From the NCBI RefSeq assembly GCF_014298075.1, contig NZ_CP060418.1:620001-684000 (forward strand): a stretch of 64,000 nucleotides of DNA, in the 5' to 3' direction. How positions within the stretch are numbered: the first letter of the stretch is position 1; each line of letters starts with the position of its first letter. Below, one piece after another: positions 40,476-50,476 of the stretch. Source of the DNA: Enterobacter sp. JUb54 (lineage in GTDB: Bacteria > Pseudomonadota > Gammaproteobacteria > Enterobacterales > Enterobacteriaceae). The position numbers and the translations under genes are program-made. Below the pieces are notes generated by a model that worked only from the letters and a program-made list of their open reading frames with translations, was not told the DNA's origin and searched no databases.

Positions 40476-41045
40476 TTACCAGGTCAGGGTGGCGATAACC
40501 ATATCTTGATACAAACCTGGAGACGGCGCGGTTACAGCGCCCTGATCTACTGGCAGAATACGCGCATAGATCGGAATGTTCTGCGCGATGCCTGTGCCCA
40601 CAATGGCAATCTCGCCATCAGGCGTGACTTCAGTGAGGCGGCTGCTGTCCGAGTAGAGGCGGTAGGGAATCTGATCGCCATCGGCGTTCTCCAGCCTCCT
40701 TACCGTTCCTGAGCCGCTATGCTCCCCGCCATTAAGGGTTAACGTTGAATTGAGACCGTCGCTGCAGGTTACTGAGACCGCATTGGCCCCAGAGCTCCCT
40801 AACATATCGGCGTCAATAGCGTTGACCAGATCGCTATAGCTGCCGAAATCAATGGTGCCCCAGCTGTTGGTGCCAGTGGCGCTGGTACCATTCTTTACCG
40901 TACACCCGTCTCCGATAGTAAGCTGTACCCCCACCTGACCGGTTAATGTGCCGGTCTCTAATGGGAGTGCAAATGCAGATTGAGTCACAACAATGGCGCC
41001 GAACAAGCCACTTAATACGCTGCCTGTCATCGTTTTGACGTTCAT
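40476..41045 (-). CDS. Spore coat U domain pilin, probable major subunit
   Basis: A 189-residue secreted protein with signal peptide (to about QSAFA) and one spore-coat-U domain; the N-terminal strand VGVQLTIGDGCTV and final DMVIATLTW are characteristic. As first gene of the operon it is probably the CsuA/B-type shaft pilin. ATG at 41045 follows AGAGG by 7 bp; a longer reading from 41087 lacks this support. Confidence 0.82.
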   Translation of the reverse strand: MNVKTMTGSVLSGLFGAIVVTQSAFALPLETGTLTGQVGVQLTIGDGCTVKNGTSATGTNSWGTIDFGSYSDLVNAIDADMLGSSGANAVSVTCSDGLNSTLTLNGGEHSGSGTVRRLENADGDQIPYRLYSDSSRLTEVTPDGEIAIVGTGIAQNIPIYARILPVDQGAVTAPSPGLYQDMVIATLTW

Positions 41046-41561
41046 GGCGAACCTCTTTAAATGTGAAAGCCGCAGAGAGAAACACAACGAGAATTCTTCT
41101 AAACCAATTACTAAGGTTGGTTTTTATTTTTTAACGTATAACGACTAATAGCAGATAAGGGTAATTTTATATAATGCATTGATTTTTTCTTTGTTTGTGG
41201 TTTTTTATGCTGGATTATTTAATGTTTAGTGGTTGTTTTTGTGTGTTTAATGGTATCTTTGTGGGTTTTTGTTTCTTTGTTTGCCGTTTTGATACTGCGA
41301 GCTTTCTTAAAATTTTTAAAAACCTGTATCTGGTGCAAATTTCAGAACAAAAAAATTGGACAAAAATGGGGTTCTAGTTAAGGCGTTAGGTTCTAACCAG
41401 ATGATTCATAGGCGAAGAGCTGTCTGAAATTTGCTGGAGTAGTCAGGTTTGGATGAATAAAACGATATTGGTGAGTCATTTTTATTCATTTTCATTTGTT
41501 CGGGAATGAATGATATGGCGGGTGCAAGAAACAGACGGTTGAACTGTAATATGAAAACTAT
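41046..41561. promoter_or_regulatory. AT-rich upstream region of the pilus operon
   Basis: About 516 bp rich in T on the plus strand separate the pilus operon from the small membrane-protein gene. It must hold the pilus promoter (TATATAAAAT-like sequence on the minus strand near 41168-41177). Such AT-rich DNA is typical of H-NS-silenced accessory promoters. I see no invertible-element repeats and no convincing gene. Confidence 0.5.
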
Positions 41562-41825
41562 TTATTCTGGCGCGACCAACGTGGGGTATAGCTGTGTCTC
41601 CAGATAACTGACAAGGGACCAGATTTCACCGCTGAAAATAAACCACAGGGAAGCCGTCAAAATAATTAAAAGGATAGCCAACAGCACGGCTTCTGCTTTA
41701 CTCATAACTTCAATGGCTACCTGAACGGAAACGATGAAGGTACGATAGTAACGAAACCACGGTGCAGGATGCAAACGCCGTTGCGCAAAACGGCGTTTAT
41801 TTGATTTAAACCGGGCCCACGCCAT
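41562..41825 (-). CDS. Small single-span membrane protein, unknown function
   Basis: An 87-residue product with a very basic N terminus (FKSNKRRFAQRRLHPAPWFRYYR), a hydrophobic helix at about 45-66 (AEAVLLAILLIILTASLWFIF) and an acidic, aromatic C terminus. I do not recognise the family. Its ATG shares one base with the stop of the VirK-like gene (TAATG), so the two are probably translated together. It could be a partner of that protein. Confidence 0.6.
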   Translation of the reverse strand: MAWARFKSNKRRFAQRRLHPAPWFRYYRTFIVSVQVAIEVMSKAEAVLLAILLIILTASLWFIFSGEIWSLVSYLETQLYPTLVAPE

Positions 41826-42775
41826 TAAAGGCGGGACGTGAGCCTGGTGACCTGCGCGGCCAAATCATCAAGCAACTGAAAACGACGGCGGTACTCTGCC
41901 CGTTTTTTGCTGGCAATGTCGTCCAGTGATTTTCGTTCCAGCCGCAGCGGTAAACGCCAGCTCCAGCCATCTGCCGGTACGCCGTCAATCGAGCGCCAGA
42001 ACTCGTCATAGCTGGCGTGAAAATGACGACCTTTGCTCAGACGATAGCGCAGCGCGCGGAAAACATGGCCGTTATCGCTCACGCCATCAATGGCCTGGAT
42101 ATCGCTTCGGGCCGCCAGCGCCCAGATAAACTCCAGCAGCAGGCGCTTCGGGAACAGCCCGTAGCAGGCGCGGGTAGCGAGCTTAATCACCTCATGGGAG
42201 ACGTTGCGCCGCGGCCCCTGAAGGCCACCGATAACCAGGTGCCAGCGATCCTGCTGGCGCACGATGCTGAACGTTGCGCTGGCCAGCAGCGTCTGGTTGC
42301 CATCGCGCAGCCATAGCGTGGTTTCGCCTTCACGCTCGGCTTTACCGGCGGAGGAGGCCGACAGGGTGAAGCGGGCCTCATCTTTGCCCTGCAACTCGAG
42401 CAATGGCATCTCTTTAGCAGAGGTCATGGCGGCGGCCAGCGGCGTGCCGGAGAGTGAATCGACAAACTGATAGTGGCTGATTATTGCCTGGGCGCGCTGG
42501 CGGGCGTTGAGTCCCCGGGTCAGATACTGGCGATGGACTTTCCCCGGTAGCGTCACCTGTGCGGCAAGCAGCTGTTTAAAATCAGGACGTAGCGAAAGAT
42601 TATCTAACATCTCCCGGGTCGGGGTATAAAATAAAAGCGTGCGCAGCAAAAACTTAACGCGATATTGCCGCTTGTGCCAGATCGGAGCGGGAATAACTCT
42701 GCCCATCACCAGATCGGCAATCAAATTTGTGGATGGCTGTTGGGTGTAGACTGAATGCAGGCTATTGTCCGTCAC
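41825..42775 (-). CDS. VirK/YbjX family protein (DUF535)
   Basis: A 316-residue member of the VirK/YbjX family with the recognisable VHRQYLTRGLNARQRAQAIISHY segment, IGGLQGPR motif and C-terminal KSLDDIASKKRAEYRRR. VirK in Shigella is linked to surface localisation of IcsA, and Salmonella relatives to peptide resistance; no biochemical activity is firmly known. Many enterobacteria carry ybjX elsewhere, so this may be an extra copy. It lies upstream of, and overlaps, the small membrane-protein gene. Confidence 0.85.
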   Translation of the reverse strand: MTDNSLHSVYTQQPSTNLIADLVMGRVIPAPIWHKRQYRVKFLLRTLLFYTPTREMLDNLSLRPDFKQLLAAQVTLPGKVHRQYLTRGLNARQRAQAIISHYQFVDSLSGTPLAAAMTSAKEMPLLELQGKDEARFTLSASSAGKAEREGETTLWLRDGNQTLLASATFSIVRQQDRWHLVIGGLQGPRRNVSHEVIKLATRACYGLFPKRLLLEFIWALAARSDIQAIDGVSDNGHVFRALRYRLSKGRHFHASYDEFWRSIDGVPADGWSWRLPLRLERKSLDDIASKKRAEYRRRFQLLDDLAAQVTRLTSRL

Positions 42776-42931
42776 GATAAAATACCTCGTCGTTATTTAG
42801 CCCCTATTTTAAGGGCTGCTTGCGGAGAGATTAATATCCCGGAAGACTATATTTGTGTTTCGTTTAAATTTGATTGAGGTGGCTGGAAGGGCTCTTATGA
42901 ACGATAATTAACGATAAATGTTTTGGGAGGA

Positions 42932-43058
42932 TATACCCTAAATAGTTCGAGTTGCAGGAAGGCGGCGACGCAACGAATCCCCAGGAGCTTACTGAAGTAA
43001 GTGACTGGGGTGCGTGAGTAAAGCCAACGCTCATGCAACTTGAAATATGACGGGTATA
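42932..43058 (+). repeat. Complete 127-bp ERIC abutting pphA
   Basis: TATACCCTAAATAGTTCGAG at the left, core AATCCCCAGGAGCTTAC...GTAAGTGACTGGGG, and GACGGGTATA at the right give exactly 127 bp. The right end is only 4 bp before the pphA ATG, so the repeat forms most of the pphA leader. It also marks the right edge of the pilus/VirK block. Confidence 0.95.
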
Positions 43059-43062
43059 AAAT

Positions 43063-43707
43063 ATGTATCAGCGTATTGATGGCTCATCCTGGCGCTATAT
43101 CTGGGTGGTTGGCGACCTGCACGGCTGCTTTTCCCTGCTGATGGCCCGACTGCGTCACCTAAAATTCGACCCCTACCAGGATCTTCTGATCTCGGTGGGG
43201 GACCTGATCGACCGCGGCCCACAAAGCGCGAAATGTCTGGGGCTGCTGGGCTGCCGTTGGTTTCTCGCGGTGCGCGGCAATCACGAACAGATGGCGCTGG
43301 ATGCACAAGAGCAGGGAGAGCAAATGCTGTGGATGATGAACGGCGGTCAGTGGTATCAGGCGAGTTCGCGAGCCGAGCGCCAGCAGGTCGATGCGCTTTT
43401 CGCATGTTGTCGCCAGCTGCCGTCGATCGTCGAGCTAAACTGCGGATCGACGCGGCATATTGTGGCCCACGCCGACTATCCGGCACAACGTTACCGCTGG
43501 CTACAGCCGGTGGATGAACAGCAGGTACTGTGGAACCGCCAGCGTCTCACCGATCATCTTGCCGGGCGGCATGGCGCGATTGATGGGGCGGATCATTTCT
43601 GGTTTGGCCATACGCCGTTGCAGCAGCGCTATGACAGCGATAATCAGCATTACATCGATACCGGGGCGGTATTTGGCGGCGAGCTGACGCTGGTGCAGCT
43701 GCAATAA
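43063..43707 (+). CDS. pphA: Serine/threonine protein phosphatase PphA
   Basis: A 214-residue PPP-family phosphatase with metal-binding motifs GDLHG (Asp18, His20), GDLIDRG (Asp47) and GNHE (Asn73, His74). In E. coli PphA influences the heat-shock and Cpx responses. About five N-terminal residues present in E. coli are missing: an in-frame TAA from the end of the upstream ERIC stands one codon before the ATG. The start has no good ribosome binding site, so expression may be reduced. It is convergent with yebW. Confidence 0.93.
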   Translation: MYQRIDGSSWRYIWVVGDLHGCFSLLMARLRHLKFDPYQDLLISVGDLIDRGPQSAKCLGLLGCRWFLAVRGNHEQMALDAQEQGEQMLWMMNGGQWYQASSRAERQQVDALFACCRQLPSIVELNCGSTRHIVAHADYPAQRYRWLQPVDEQQVLWNRQRLTDHLAGRHGAIDGADHFWFGHTPLQQRYDSDNQHYIDTGAVFGGELTLVQLQ

Positions 43708-43712
43708 GGGAT

Positions 43713-43904
43713 TTAAAAATCGCTGTATTCGCTGGCAGGTTGCCAGAAGCTATCGACAAAATCCTCGACGGGGAAGCAGCCTCCGTGGCGTATTCGCTGA
43801 TCGTCCATGGCGACCAGGCACCGGGGTTCGTTATCGTAAACATCCACGACAATATCCTCGCAACCACCATCCAGGTAACAAATAAACAAAACTAAGGCAA
43901 ACAT
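43713..43904 (-). CDS. yebW: Small protein YebW
   Basis: A 63-residue protein matching E. coli YebW in length and pattern: hydrophobic start MFALVLFICYLDGGCED, then a region with paired cysteines (GGCFPVEDFVDSFW). Function is unknown. Its stop is 5 bp from that of pphA. Confidence 0.9.
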   Translation of the reverse strand: MFALVLFICYLDGGCEDIVVDVYDNEPRCLVAMDDQRIRHGGCFPVEDFVDSFWQPASEYSDF

Positions 43905-43997
43905 CCTGGCCTCATGTCCGGGTTTGTTAATCAGTATAGGGTAGTTCAGAAGCAGCGGGGATAAATAACCCGTCTCAGGCGACGGGTTCTTTTTGAA

Positions 43998-44237
43998 TCA
44001 GGCTACGCGCATGACCCAGGCATCGGATTGTTGATCGTAATGTTTACGGTAGAGAACGGAATGTTGGCCATCAAGAATCGCGGGTACGCTGGTTTCAGTG
44101 TCCCAGCCATCCAGCTGCATGCATAAATCCGGGTCGGATTTACAAGGAATACTTAACGTTCGCTCGCCCTGCTGTTCACCGTGCAGTTCGGCATCGTCTA
44201 TCTCAAACGCGCCGATACGTATGCTGGTTTTGCTCAT
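43998..44237 (-). CDS. yebV: Small protein YebV
   Basis: A 79-residue soluble protein of the YebV family, conserved along its length (RIGAFEIDDAELHGE, IPCKSDPDLCMQLDGWD). Function is unknown. The ATG at 44237 matches the family start; the longer frame to 44306 adds 23 residues without support. Confidence 0.9.
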   Translation of the reverse strand: MSKTSIRIGAFEIDDAELHGEQQGERTLSIPCKSDPDLCMQLDGWDTETSVPAILDGQHSVLYRKHYDQQSDAWVMRVA

Positions 44238-44352
44238 ACACTCACCCCATTGATCTGCTGAATTGTGGTACGACCAGTTAAGGCCGACATTTTTCAGCGT
44301 AGACAATGGGGCGTAAATCGCCAGTCAAAAAGTGCGGTATTTTTGCACTCGA

Positions 44353-45786
44353 TCACGCCTGGCCGGCAAAAAGTTTCCCGTCGCGCACCAGTTCGCGCGG
44401 ATAGCTGTTTTTCAGCCGCGAACCCACCTTTTTCGCCAGCCCCAGAGTGGCGCCCTGGAAAGTGACGATGACTTCATCCTGGCGCGGTGGCGTCTCGGGG
44501 TAAACATCGCGGCCCCGGTACCACTCTTCGGCTTCCGCCTGGGTCAGTTCGAAAGGGGCGTCCGGCGCGGCCAGAGCGATCACCGCTTCATGCTGCCAGC
44601 GATATCCCTTGTTGTGGGTCTCTGCCAGACGCAGGCCAATGCGTGAAAAACGGACCTGGCCTATCAACGACTCCAGCGCTTTCGGGAACAGCCAGATTTC
44701 TTTGTCGCGCTGCCACAGGTTATGGCTGTCGTCCCAGTGCAGGCCGACGGCGGCGGCCGCTGCGCTAACGGCGGCGCTTTCCCGGCCCTTCAGCGGTGAA
44801 AACGGAAACTTGCCGACTTTGTAGCCGGGAGCAGGCAGCGCTTCAATGGCGGCGGTTTTGCGCAGTCTGGCGACAAAAAAGCCTTCGCAGTCGAAAATCT
44901 GCGGGAAGACGTGGAGAAAACCCTCGGCGGTTAAGGCCTCTGCGGCCTGCGGGAACAGTCCGTCAAGCGGCAGTACTTCAACCGCCTCGGGGTAACGCGC
45001 TAGCAGCCACTGTACGACGGCTTCGTTTTCCTGCTGGTTGAGGGTGCAGGTGGAGTAAACCAGGGTGCCGCCGGGGCGCAGCGCATGAAAGGCGCTGTCG
45101 ATTAACTCTCGCTGGGTGTCGGCGATCTGCTGGTTGCTTTCCGGCGACCAGTTTTTTAAGGCGTCAGGATCTTTACGCACCACGCCTTCGCCGGAGCAGG
45201 GGGCGTCGAGCAGAATGGCATCGAAACACTCCGGCAGCGCGGCACCAAATACCCGGCCGTCAAAGTGGGTCAGCGCCACGTTGCTGATGCCACAGCGGCT
45301 GATATTGGCATGCAGAACCTTCACCCGGCTGGCGGAAAATTCATTGGCCAGGATCCCGCCTTCGTTGCCCATGCGGGCGGCGATCTGGGTGGTTTTCGAC
45401 CCCGGCGCGGCGGCGACATCCATCACCCGCTGCGGCATCTCGCCATCGGCAAACAGCGCGGCAACCGGCAGCATGGAGCTGGCTTCCTGAATATAAAACA
45501 GGCCGCCCAGGTGCTCGGCGGTGCTGCCCAGCGGCAGGGCGTCTTCATCGTCCCGTTCGATCCAAAAACCTTCTTCGCACCACGGGATCGGCGTCAGTTG
45601 CCAACCGTAAGGCGCGACCAGTTGCAGAAAATCGGCAACGGTGATTTTCAGCGTGTTGACACGCAGGCTGCGGCGCAGCGGGCGCTGGCAGGCGGCGATA
45701 AAATCATCGAAGGAGAGATGCGCGGGCATCGCGTCACGCATTTGGGCGAGGAATTGTTCGGGAAAATAGACTGCGTTATGAGCCAC
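44353..45786 (-). CDS. rsmF: 16S rRNA m5C1407 methyltransferase RsmF
   Basis: RsmF (477 residues from GTG at 45786) methylates C1407 of 16S rRNA. The SAM-binding site [16 protein letters not shown] and the two catalytic cysteines in DAPCSGEG and VYSTCTLNQ are intact. A C-terminal PUA-like region follows. I chose the GTG because it aligns with the family start (AHNAVYFPE); a TTG at 45801 is an alternative. Confidence 0.94.
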   Translation of the reverse strand: MAHNAVYFPEQFLAQMRDAMPAHLSFDDFIAACQRPLRRSLRVNTLKITVADFLQLVAPYGWQLTPIPWCEEGFWIERDDEDALPLGSTAEHLGGLFYIQEASSMLPVAALFADGEMPQRVMDVAAAPGSKTTQIAARMGNEGGILANEFSASRVKVLHANISRCGISNVALTHFDGRVFGAALPECFDAILLDAPCSGEGVVRKDPDALKNWSPESNQQIADTQRELIDSAFHALRPGGTLVYSTCTLNQQENEAVVQWLLARYPEAVEVLPLDGLFPQAAEALTAEGFLHVFPQIFDCEGFFVARLRKTAAIEALPAPGYKVGKFPFSPLKGRESAAVSAAAAAVGLHWDDSHNLWQRDKEIWLFPKALESLIGQVRFSRIGLRLAETHNKGYRWQHEAVIALAAPDAPFELTQAEAEEWYRGRDVYPETPPRQDEVIVTFQGATLGLAKKVGSRLKNSYPRELVRDGKLFAGQA

Positions 45787-45827
45787 TGCTGCGCACCACA
45801 AGAAAAAAGGGTGCGCAGTTTAGCATA

Positions 45828-45856
45828 AACGCTCCGGCGGGGGACACCGGAGCGTT
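45828..45856 (-). terminator. Stem-loop after letB
   Basis: AACGCTCCGG and CCGGAGCGTT form a perfect 10-bp stem with a 9-base loop just after the letB stop. The minus-strand sequence beyond it (TTATGC) has only a weak T run. Confidence 0.6.
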
Positions 45857-45863
45857 AGGTTGA

Positions 45864-48497
45864 CTACTGCGGCAGGGCGGTGCCCCATTCGCGCCACTCT
45901 TTTGGCTCGCTCTCCAGCAGCAGGAAGTGCTTACCATCCTGAGCCTTCGGCGCCAGCGGCGTGCCAGGCGGTGTCGCAAAGGAGATGCCGCCGCGAATGA
46001 ACTGGTTGAACGTCCCGGTTTTCACCACGCCGCCAATCAGGCCAAAGTCGAAGTTATAGCCGGAAGAGAGCCAGAATACCGAGTTGTTGCGCACCAGGTA
46101 CTGGTAGCGTTTACTGATGCGCATTTTTACCATCACCCGATCCGACATGGAGCCGAGCGTCAGGCTGGTGACGGTCCCGACTTCAAGCCCACGGAACAGC
46201 ACCGGCGTACCGATATCCAGTGAACCTGCCTCCGGCACTTCAACTACGATGCTCAGCCCGTCGATATAGCGCGAGTCGCTGATGGTCGTTTCCTGAATCT
46301 CAAAATCACGACGCGGTGAACCGCGGCCCGGTTCGACGTTGATATAAGGCTGGAAAATGGTATCCAGATGTTCAACACCGGCGGCTGAAATTTGCGGCGT
46401 GATCACCGAGAAACGCGTCCCGGCGCGGGCGAAGGTGTTGACGTATTCCGGGTAGAGCACCGCTTTCGCCTGCACTTCGTTTTTCGCGGTAATCAGATTC
46501 AGGGTTTGAATCTGGCCGATGTTAATCCCGAGGTAGCGAATCGGCATCCCTTCAGAAATTTTGCCGGCGTCAAACGCATGCAATGTAATCTGCCCGCCGA
46601 CGGCGCGCGCGGCAGTTTCTGATGCATAGAGAATGCGTTTATTGTCCACCCGGGCGCTGGCGCTGTTGCCGCTGAGCTCGTCAAAGCTGATAGCTCCTCG
46701 CAGGGCGCGGGACAGCGGAGATGCCTGTACGGTCAGACCGTTGCCGTCGAGCTGCACCTTAGCTCCGCCTTCGGCCCAGAAGACGCTGTTGCTGGTCAGC
46801 AGGTGGCGGTATTCCGGCTTGATATGCAGGTTGATATCGAAGGCATTACGTCGCGGCTTGACGGAGATAATCTCGCCGACGGCAAATTTACGGTACAGCA
46901 CAACCGAGCCTTCCTGCACGTCCGGTAAGGTCTCCGCCGTCAGGCTCAGGGTGGTGGTTGGGACGTCGCTGAGGCTATTTTCTTCCGCTTTTTCCATATT
47001 GGCATACATGGGATAGCTGGACTGAATTGCCCCTTTGTCACCAGGAATAATGCGGATACCGCCATCGACCCACTCGCTGGCGCTGGCGCCCAGAACTTTA
47101 ATGCCGTCCAGACCGACTTTGACATCCAGGCGGCTGTTGACGACAAACTTACTGTCGCCGCGGACCAGATCGCGATATTCAGGGTTAATCGCGACCTGGA
47201 AGGTGACGCCTTTGGCCGTGAGCTTGCGCTCAAGAACCTGACCGACTTTGACGCCGTGCAGCACCAGCGGTTGCCCGGCATCGATACCGTAACTTTCCGC
47301 CGCCGTCAGGGTGAGGGTGGCAACATCCGGCTCTTCAAGCAGCGCTTTGTCTGCCGGCAGAACCACGAAATGATTGCGGGTTTCCCCTTCGCCGGGCACC
47401 AGTTCAAAGGTATTACCGGTCAGCAGGGCGCTCAGGCTTGGGTTATCCAGCGAAATCTTAGGTTTTTTCATCTGAATAAGCGTTTTATCCCGTAGCAGGG
47501 TCACCACGCTCGGGTCGACCGTCATCTCACCGGTGACTTTACTGCCGGGAGCGAGGTTAAGTTTGGTCAGTTGCCCGACTTCCAGCCCCTGATACATCAG
47601 GGGGGTAGAACCGGCTTTCAGGCCTTCGCCGCCCGGCAGGTCAAGGGTCACCAGCACCCCGCGCTGGCTGTGGGCCAAATCTTCGTATAACCCGTATTCG
47701 GCATTTTGCGGTGCGCTTTGGGAACTGGCAGGTGAGTCAAAGGCAATCGCGCCATTGACCATCGCCGACAGGCTTTCCAGCTGGACCTTCGCGCCGCTCA
47801 GACCGACATCTGCCTTAATACCGGAGACATTCCAGAAACGGCTGTCTTTTTTCACCAGATTGGTGAAGCGACGCTCGATCAGCACATCGATGTTGACGCC
47901 CTGATTGTTCGCATTGAGCGCAAAGTCGTACACCCGGCCCACCGGAATTTTGCGGAAATAGACCAGCGAGCCGCTGGTCAGCGAACCGAGGTCAGGCGCC
48001 TGCAGATGAATCATCAGCTCGCCGTTGCTGATACGGTATTTCGGCTGGGTATCGAGGGCGACGAAATGGTCCTGGGCTTCACCTTTCCCCGGCATCATTC
48101 CGATATAGTTGCCGCCAACCAGGGCATCAAGACCCGATACGCCGGCCAGAGAGGCTTTTGGCGTCACCAGCCAGAACTGAGTGTCCTGGCGCAGCGCCCC
48201 TTTCATGTCGCCTTTAACACTGGCAGACACTTCGATTTTGCTCAGGTCTTTGCTTAATGAAATATTTTCAACGGTGCCCACTTCTACCCCTTGATAGCGG
48301 ATAGGGGTGCGCCCCGGGACAATGCCGTTGGCCGACTGGAAATCAATCGTAATGGTGGTTCCGCGATCGTTATAGCTGGTCCAGATGAGCCAGCTGGCGA
48401 TCATCAGCGCAATCACCGGCAGCAGCCAGAAAGGTGAGATGCGACGTTTGGTTTTAATTCTGGCTTCAGTCGGTGAAGCCGGCGTTTCCTGACTCAT
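45864..48497 (-). CDS. letB: Lipid transport tunnel protein LetB (seven MCE domains)
   Basis: LetB (877 residues, identical length to E. coli) has an N-terminal inner-membrane helix ([20 protein letters not shown]) followed by seven repeated MCE/MlaD domains. Each begins with a G-(T/S)-P-(L/I)-x-Y/F-x-G-(L/V)-x-V-G-type strand. The protein forms a stacked hexameric tube across the periplasm for phospholipid movement. The start at 48497 gives the conserved MSQETPAS. It overlaps letA by 32 bp. Confidence 0.95.
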   Translation of the reverse strand: MSQETPASPTEARIKTKRRISPFWLLPVIALMIASWLIWTSYNDRGTTITIDFQSANGIVPGRTPIRYQGVEVGTVENISLSKDLSKIEVSASVKGDMKGALRQDTQFWLVTPKASLAGVSGLDALVGGNYIGMMPGKGEAQDHFVALDTQPKYRISNGELMIHLQAPDLGSLTSGSLVYFRKIPVGRVYDFALNANNQGVNIDVLIERRFTNLVKKDSRFWNVSGIKADVGLSGAKVQLESLSAMVNGAIAFDSPASSQSAPQNAEYGLYEDLAHSQRGVLVTLDLPGGEGLKAGSTPLMYQGLEVGQLTKLNLAPGSKVTGEMTVDPSVVTLLRDKTLIQMKKPKISLDNPSLSALLTGNTFELVPGEGETRNHFVVLPADKALLEEPDVATLTLTAAESYGIDAGQPLVLHGVKVGQVLERKLTAKGVTFQVAINPEYRDLVRGDSKFVVNSRLDVKVGLDGIKVLGASASEWVDGGIRIIPGDKGAIQSSYPMYANMEKAEENSLSDVPTTTLSLTAETLPDVQEGSVVLYRKFAVGEIISVKPRRNAFDINLHIKPEYRHLLTSNSVFWAEGGAKVQLDGNGLTVQASPLSRALRGAISFDELSGNSASARVDNKRILYASETAARAVGGQITLHAFDAGKISEGMPIRYLGINIGQIQTLNLITAKNEVQAKAVLYPEYVNTFARAGTRFSVITPQISAAGVEHLDTIFQPYINVEPGRGSPRRDFEIQETTISDSRYIDGLSIVVEVPEAGSLDIGTPVLFRGLEVGTVTSLTLGSMSDRVMVKMRISKRYQYLVRNNSVFWLSSGYNFDFGLIGGVVKTGTFNQFIRGGISFATPPGTPLAPKAQDGKHFLLLESEPKEWREWGTALPQ

Positions 48498-49749
48498 GTG
48501 CGTCCCAAAGTAAGCGGCTGTCCAGCCATTCAACAGCAAGGATAGTTAATATTACTGCGGCGCCGAAATATACCGCAGCGGGCCCCATCGTAAAAGCGAG
48601 GAGTTGGTCGCGATTAATCAGTGACATGGTTAATGAGATAACAAACAGATCTAACATTGACCACCGGCCAATCCAGGTAATCAGCCTGAGCAGCAGGATG
48701 CGGGTGCGCAGACCCTGCTCGCACTTGAATTGTATGCTGACCAGCAGCGTAAACAACACAATAACTTTGGTAAATGGCACCAGAATACTGGCGATAAACA
48801 CCACGGCGGCGATCGCCACGTTACTGTTTGCCAGCGACATAATGCCGGACAGAATCGTATCATTCTGCCGCGCGCCGTTCACGTAGATGACCGATATCGG
48901 CAGCAGGTTTGCGGGCAGCAGAAAGACCATGGAGGCAATCAACCCGGCCCAGCTGCGCTGCAGACTTTGCGGCCGCCGATGGTGTAACGGCGTATGACAA
49001 CGCCGACAGCGCCCGCGAGCATCGCGAAAACCGGTGTGATGACAGCCGGTACACACCTGTAGCGCCGGGTCGGGACGCAGGGCGGGCCGCTGGGGGTAAA
49101 AGCGCTCCCAGAGCTCTTCCACATTCATGTGAATGATCGTCAGAATGCTGAGCAAAGTCAGTGAAATGAAGGCCACAAGCCCGACGCCAGGCTGCAGAAA
49201 CGCATAGTCCTGCACCTTGATGGACGCCACGCCAATGCCGACCAGATAAATATCCAGCATCACCCACTCTTTGAGCTTTTCCAGCATCAGCAATACCGGG
49301 CGGAGATTCATGCCCAGTACGTTTCCCAACCACAGGTAGGCGATGGCGATGACCAGGATTGCCGGAGCGCCAATGGCGCAAAACAGCACCATCGCGGCGG
49401 TGAGCGGATCGCCCTGGTCGGTCATTTGCCAGATGCCCTGTAAAACGTTAGCGTCGATGCGCACGCCAAGCAGATGCAGGCGCAGCAGCGGTTCAGTCCA
49501 GGCGAAGGGCATCAGCAGCAGCATGGCGATAGCCATACAGCCCAGACGAGTGAGCGACCAGTCGCGGCCATCGCGGATCTTCGCATTGCAGCGCGGACAC
49601 CAGGCGCTCTGATGGCGCTTTAGCACCGGCAGGCTGAACAGGATATCGCACTGCGGGCAGCGGTGATAATGCGCTTGCGGCAGTGGACTACTGACCGCAT
49701 GCACGATCATTTTTTTCGCTGGTGTCAGCGGTTGTGTTTTTAGTGGCAT
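48466..49749 (-). CDS. letA: Inner membrane protein LetA (PqiA family)
   Basis: LetA (427 residues) has two PqiA-type modules. Each begins with a zinc-ribbon (CPQCDILF...CPRC near residues 34-55; CTGCHHTG...CRRC near 230-255) followed by about four membrane segments. It is the inner-membrane partner that supplies lipids to, or receives them from, the LetB tunnel. It is transcribed first, with letB starting inside its 3' end. Confidence 0.95.
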   Translation of the reverse strand: MPLKTQPLTPAKKMIVHAVSSPLPQAHYHRCPQCDILFSLPVLKRHQSAWCPRCNAKIRDGRDWSLTRLGCMAIAMLLLMPFAWTEPLLRLHLLGVRIDANVLQGIWQMTDQGDPLTAAMVLFCAIGAPAILVIAIAYLWLGNVLGMNLRPVLLMLEKLKEWVMLDIYLVGIGVASIKVQDYAFLQPGVGLVAFISLTLLSILTIIHMNVEELWERFYPQRPALRPDPALQVCTGCHHTGFRDARGRCRRCHTPLHHRRPQSLQRSWAGLIASMVFLLPANLLPISVIYVNGARQNDTILSGIMSLANSNVAIAAVVFIASILVPFTKVIVLFTLLVSIQFKCEQGLRTRILLLRLITWIGRWSMLDLFVISLTMSLINRDQLLAFTMGPAAVYFGAAVILTILAVEWLDSRLLWDAHESGNAGFTD

Positions 49750-49881
49750 TTATTACGTACAGGGATGAATGTATCTCACTATCTTAACCCAGGATTGAAT
49801 TCATCTTGAGCCTGAACGCATTTAATGCTTATTTTATTAGGCTGTACGTATTTGGCAGTAAGACAACTAAGTGATTACATA

Positions 49882-50379
49882 ATGAACAAAACAGAATTTT
49901 ACGCGGATCTTAACCGTGACTTTCAGGCATTAATGGCAGGTGAAACCAGTTTTCTGGCGATGATCTCTAATACCAGCGCGCTGTTGTTTGAGCGCCTGAC
50001 TGAGGTCAACTGGGCAGGCTTCTACCTGCTTGAAGACGATACGCTGGTGTTGGGCCCATTCCAGGGCAAGCTGGCGTGCGTGCGGATCCCGGTCGGACGT
50101 GGGGTTTGCGGTGCAGCTGTTGCGCAAAACCGCGTACAGCGTGTGGAAGATGTCCACGCCTTCGACGGGCACATTGCCTGTGATGCCGCCAGCAATTCGG
50201 AAATCGTTTTTCCTTTGCAGGTGAACAACCAGATTATTGGCGTTCTGGATATCGACAGTACCGCGTACGGCCGCTTCACTGCTGAAGATGAGCAGGGGCT
50301 GGCTGAACTGGTCGCGCATCTGGAAAAACTCATTTCTGCGACCGACTACCAAAAAATATTTGCCCGCGTCGCAGGATAA
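49882..50379 (+). CDS. msrC: Free methionine-R-sulfoxide reductase
   Basis: A 165-residue GAF-domain enzyme that reduces free methionine-R-sulfoxide. The three redox cysteines expected for fRMsr are present at 66, 76 and 100. The ATG at 49882 gives the conserved MNKTEFYADL; an ORF from 49825 adds 19 non-conserved residues. It is divergent from letA and upstream of proQ. Confidence 0.94.
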   Translation: MNKTEFYADLNRDFQALMAGETSFLAMISNTSALLFERLTEVNWAGFYLLEDDTLVLGPFQGKLACVRIPVGRGVCGAAVAQNRVQRVEDVHAFDGHIACDAASNSEIVFPLQVNNQIIGVLDIDSTAYGRFTAEDEQGLAELVAHLEKLISATDYQKIFARVAG

Positions 50380-50476
50380 TCAACGGATAACGTAGCATTT
50401 AGCGATGGCGTCATTATAATGTCGCCTGTTCATGCCTGCGGCTTGTTGGCTACGTCCGTTGTAATCAGGAAATTTC

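Noticed and set aside
41195..41377. A 60-codon plus-strand frame upstream of the pilus operon
   Set aside because: It is rich in Phe and Cys only because the DNA is T-rich; it has no ribosome binding site and no family resemblance.
43713..44237. yebW and yebV as possible toxin-antitoxin pair
   Set aside because: They match the conserved E. coli small proteins YebW and YebV in the same order, with no toxin or antitoxin features.
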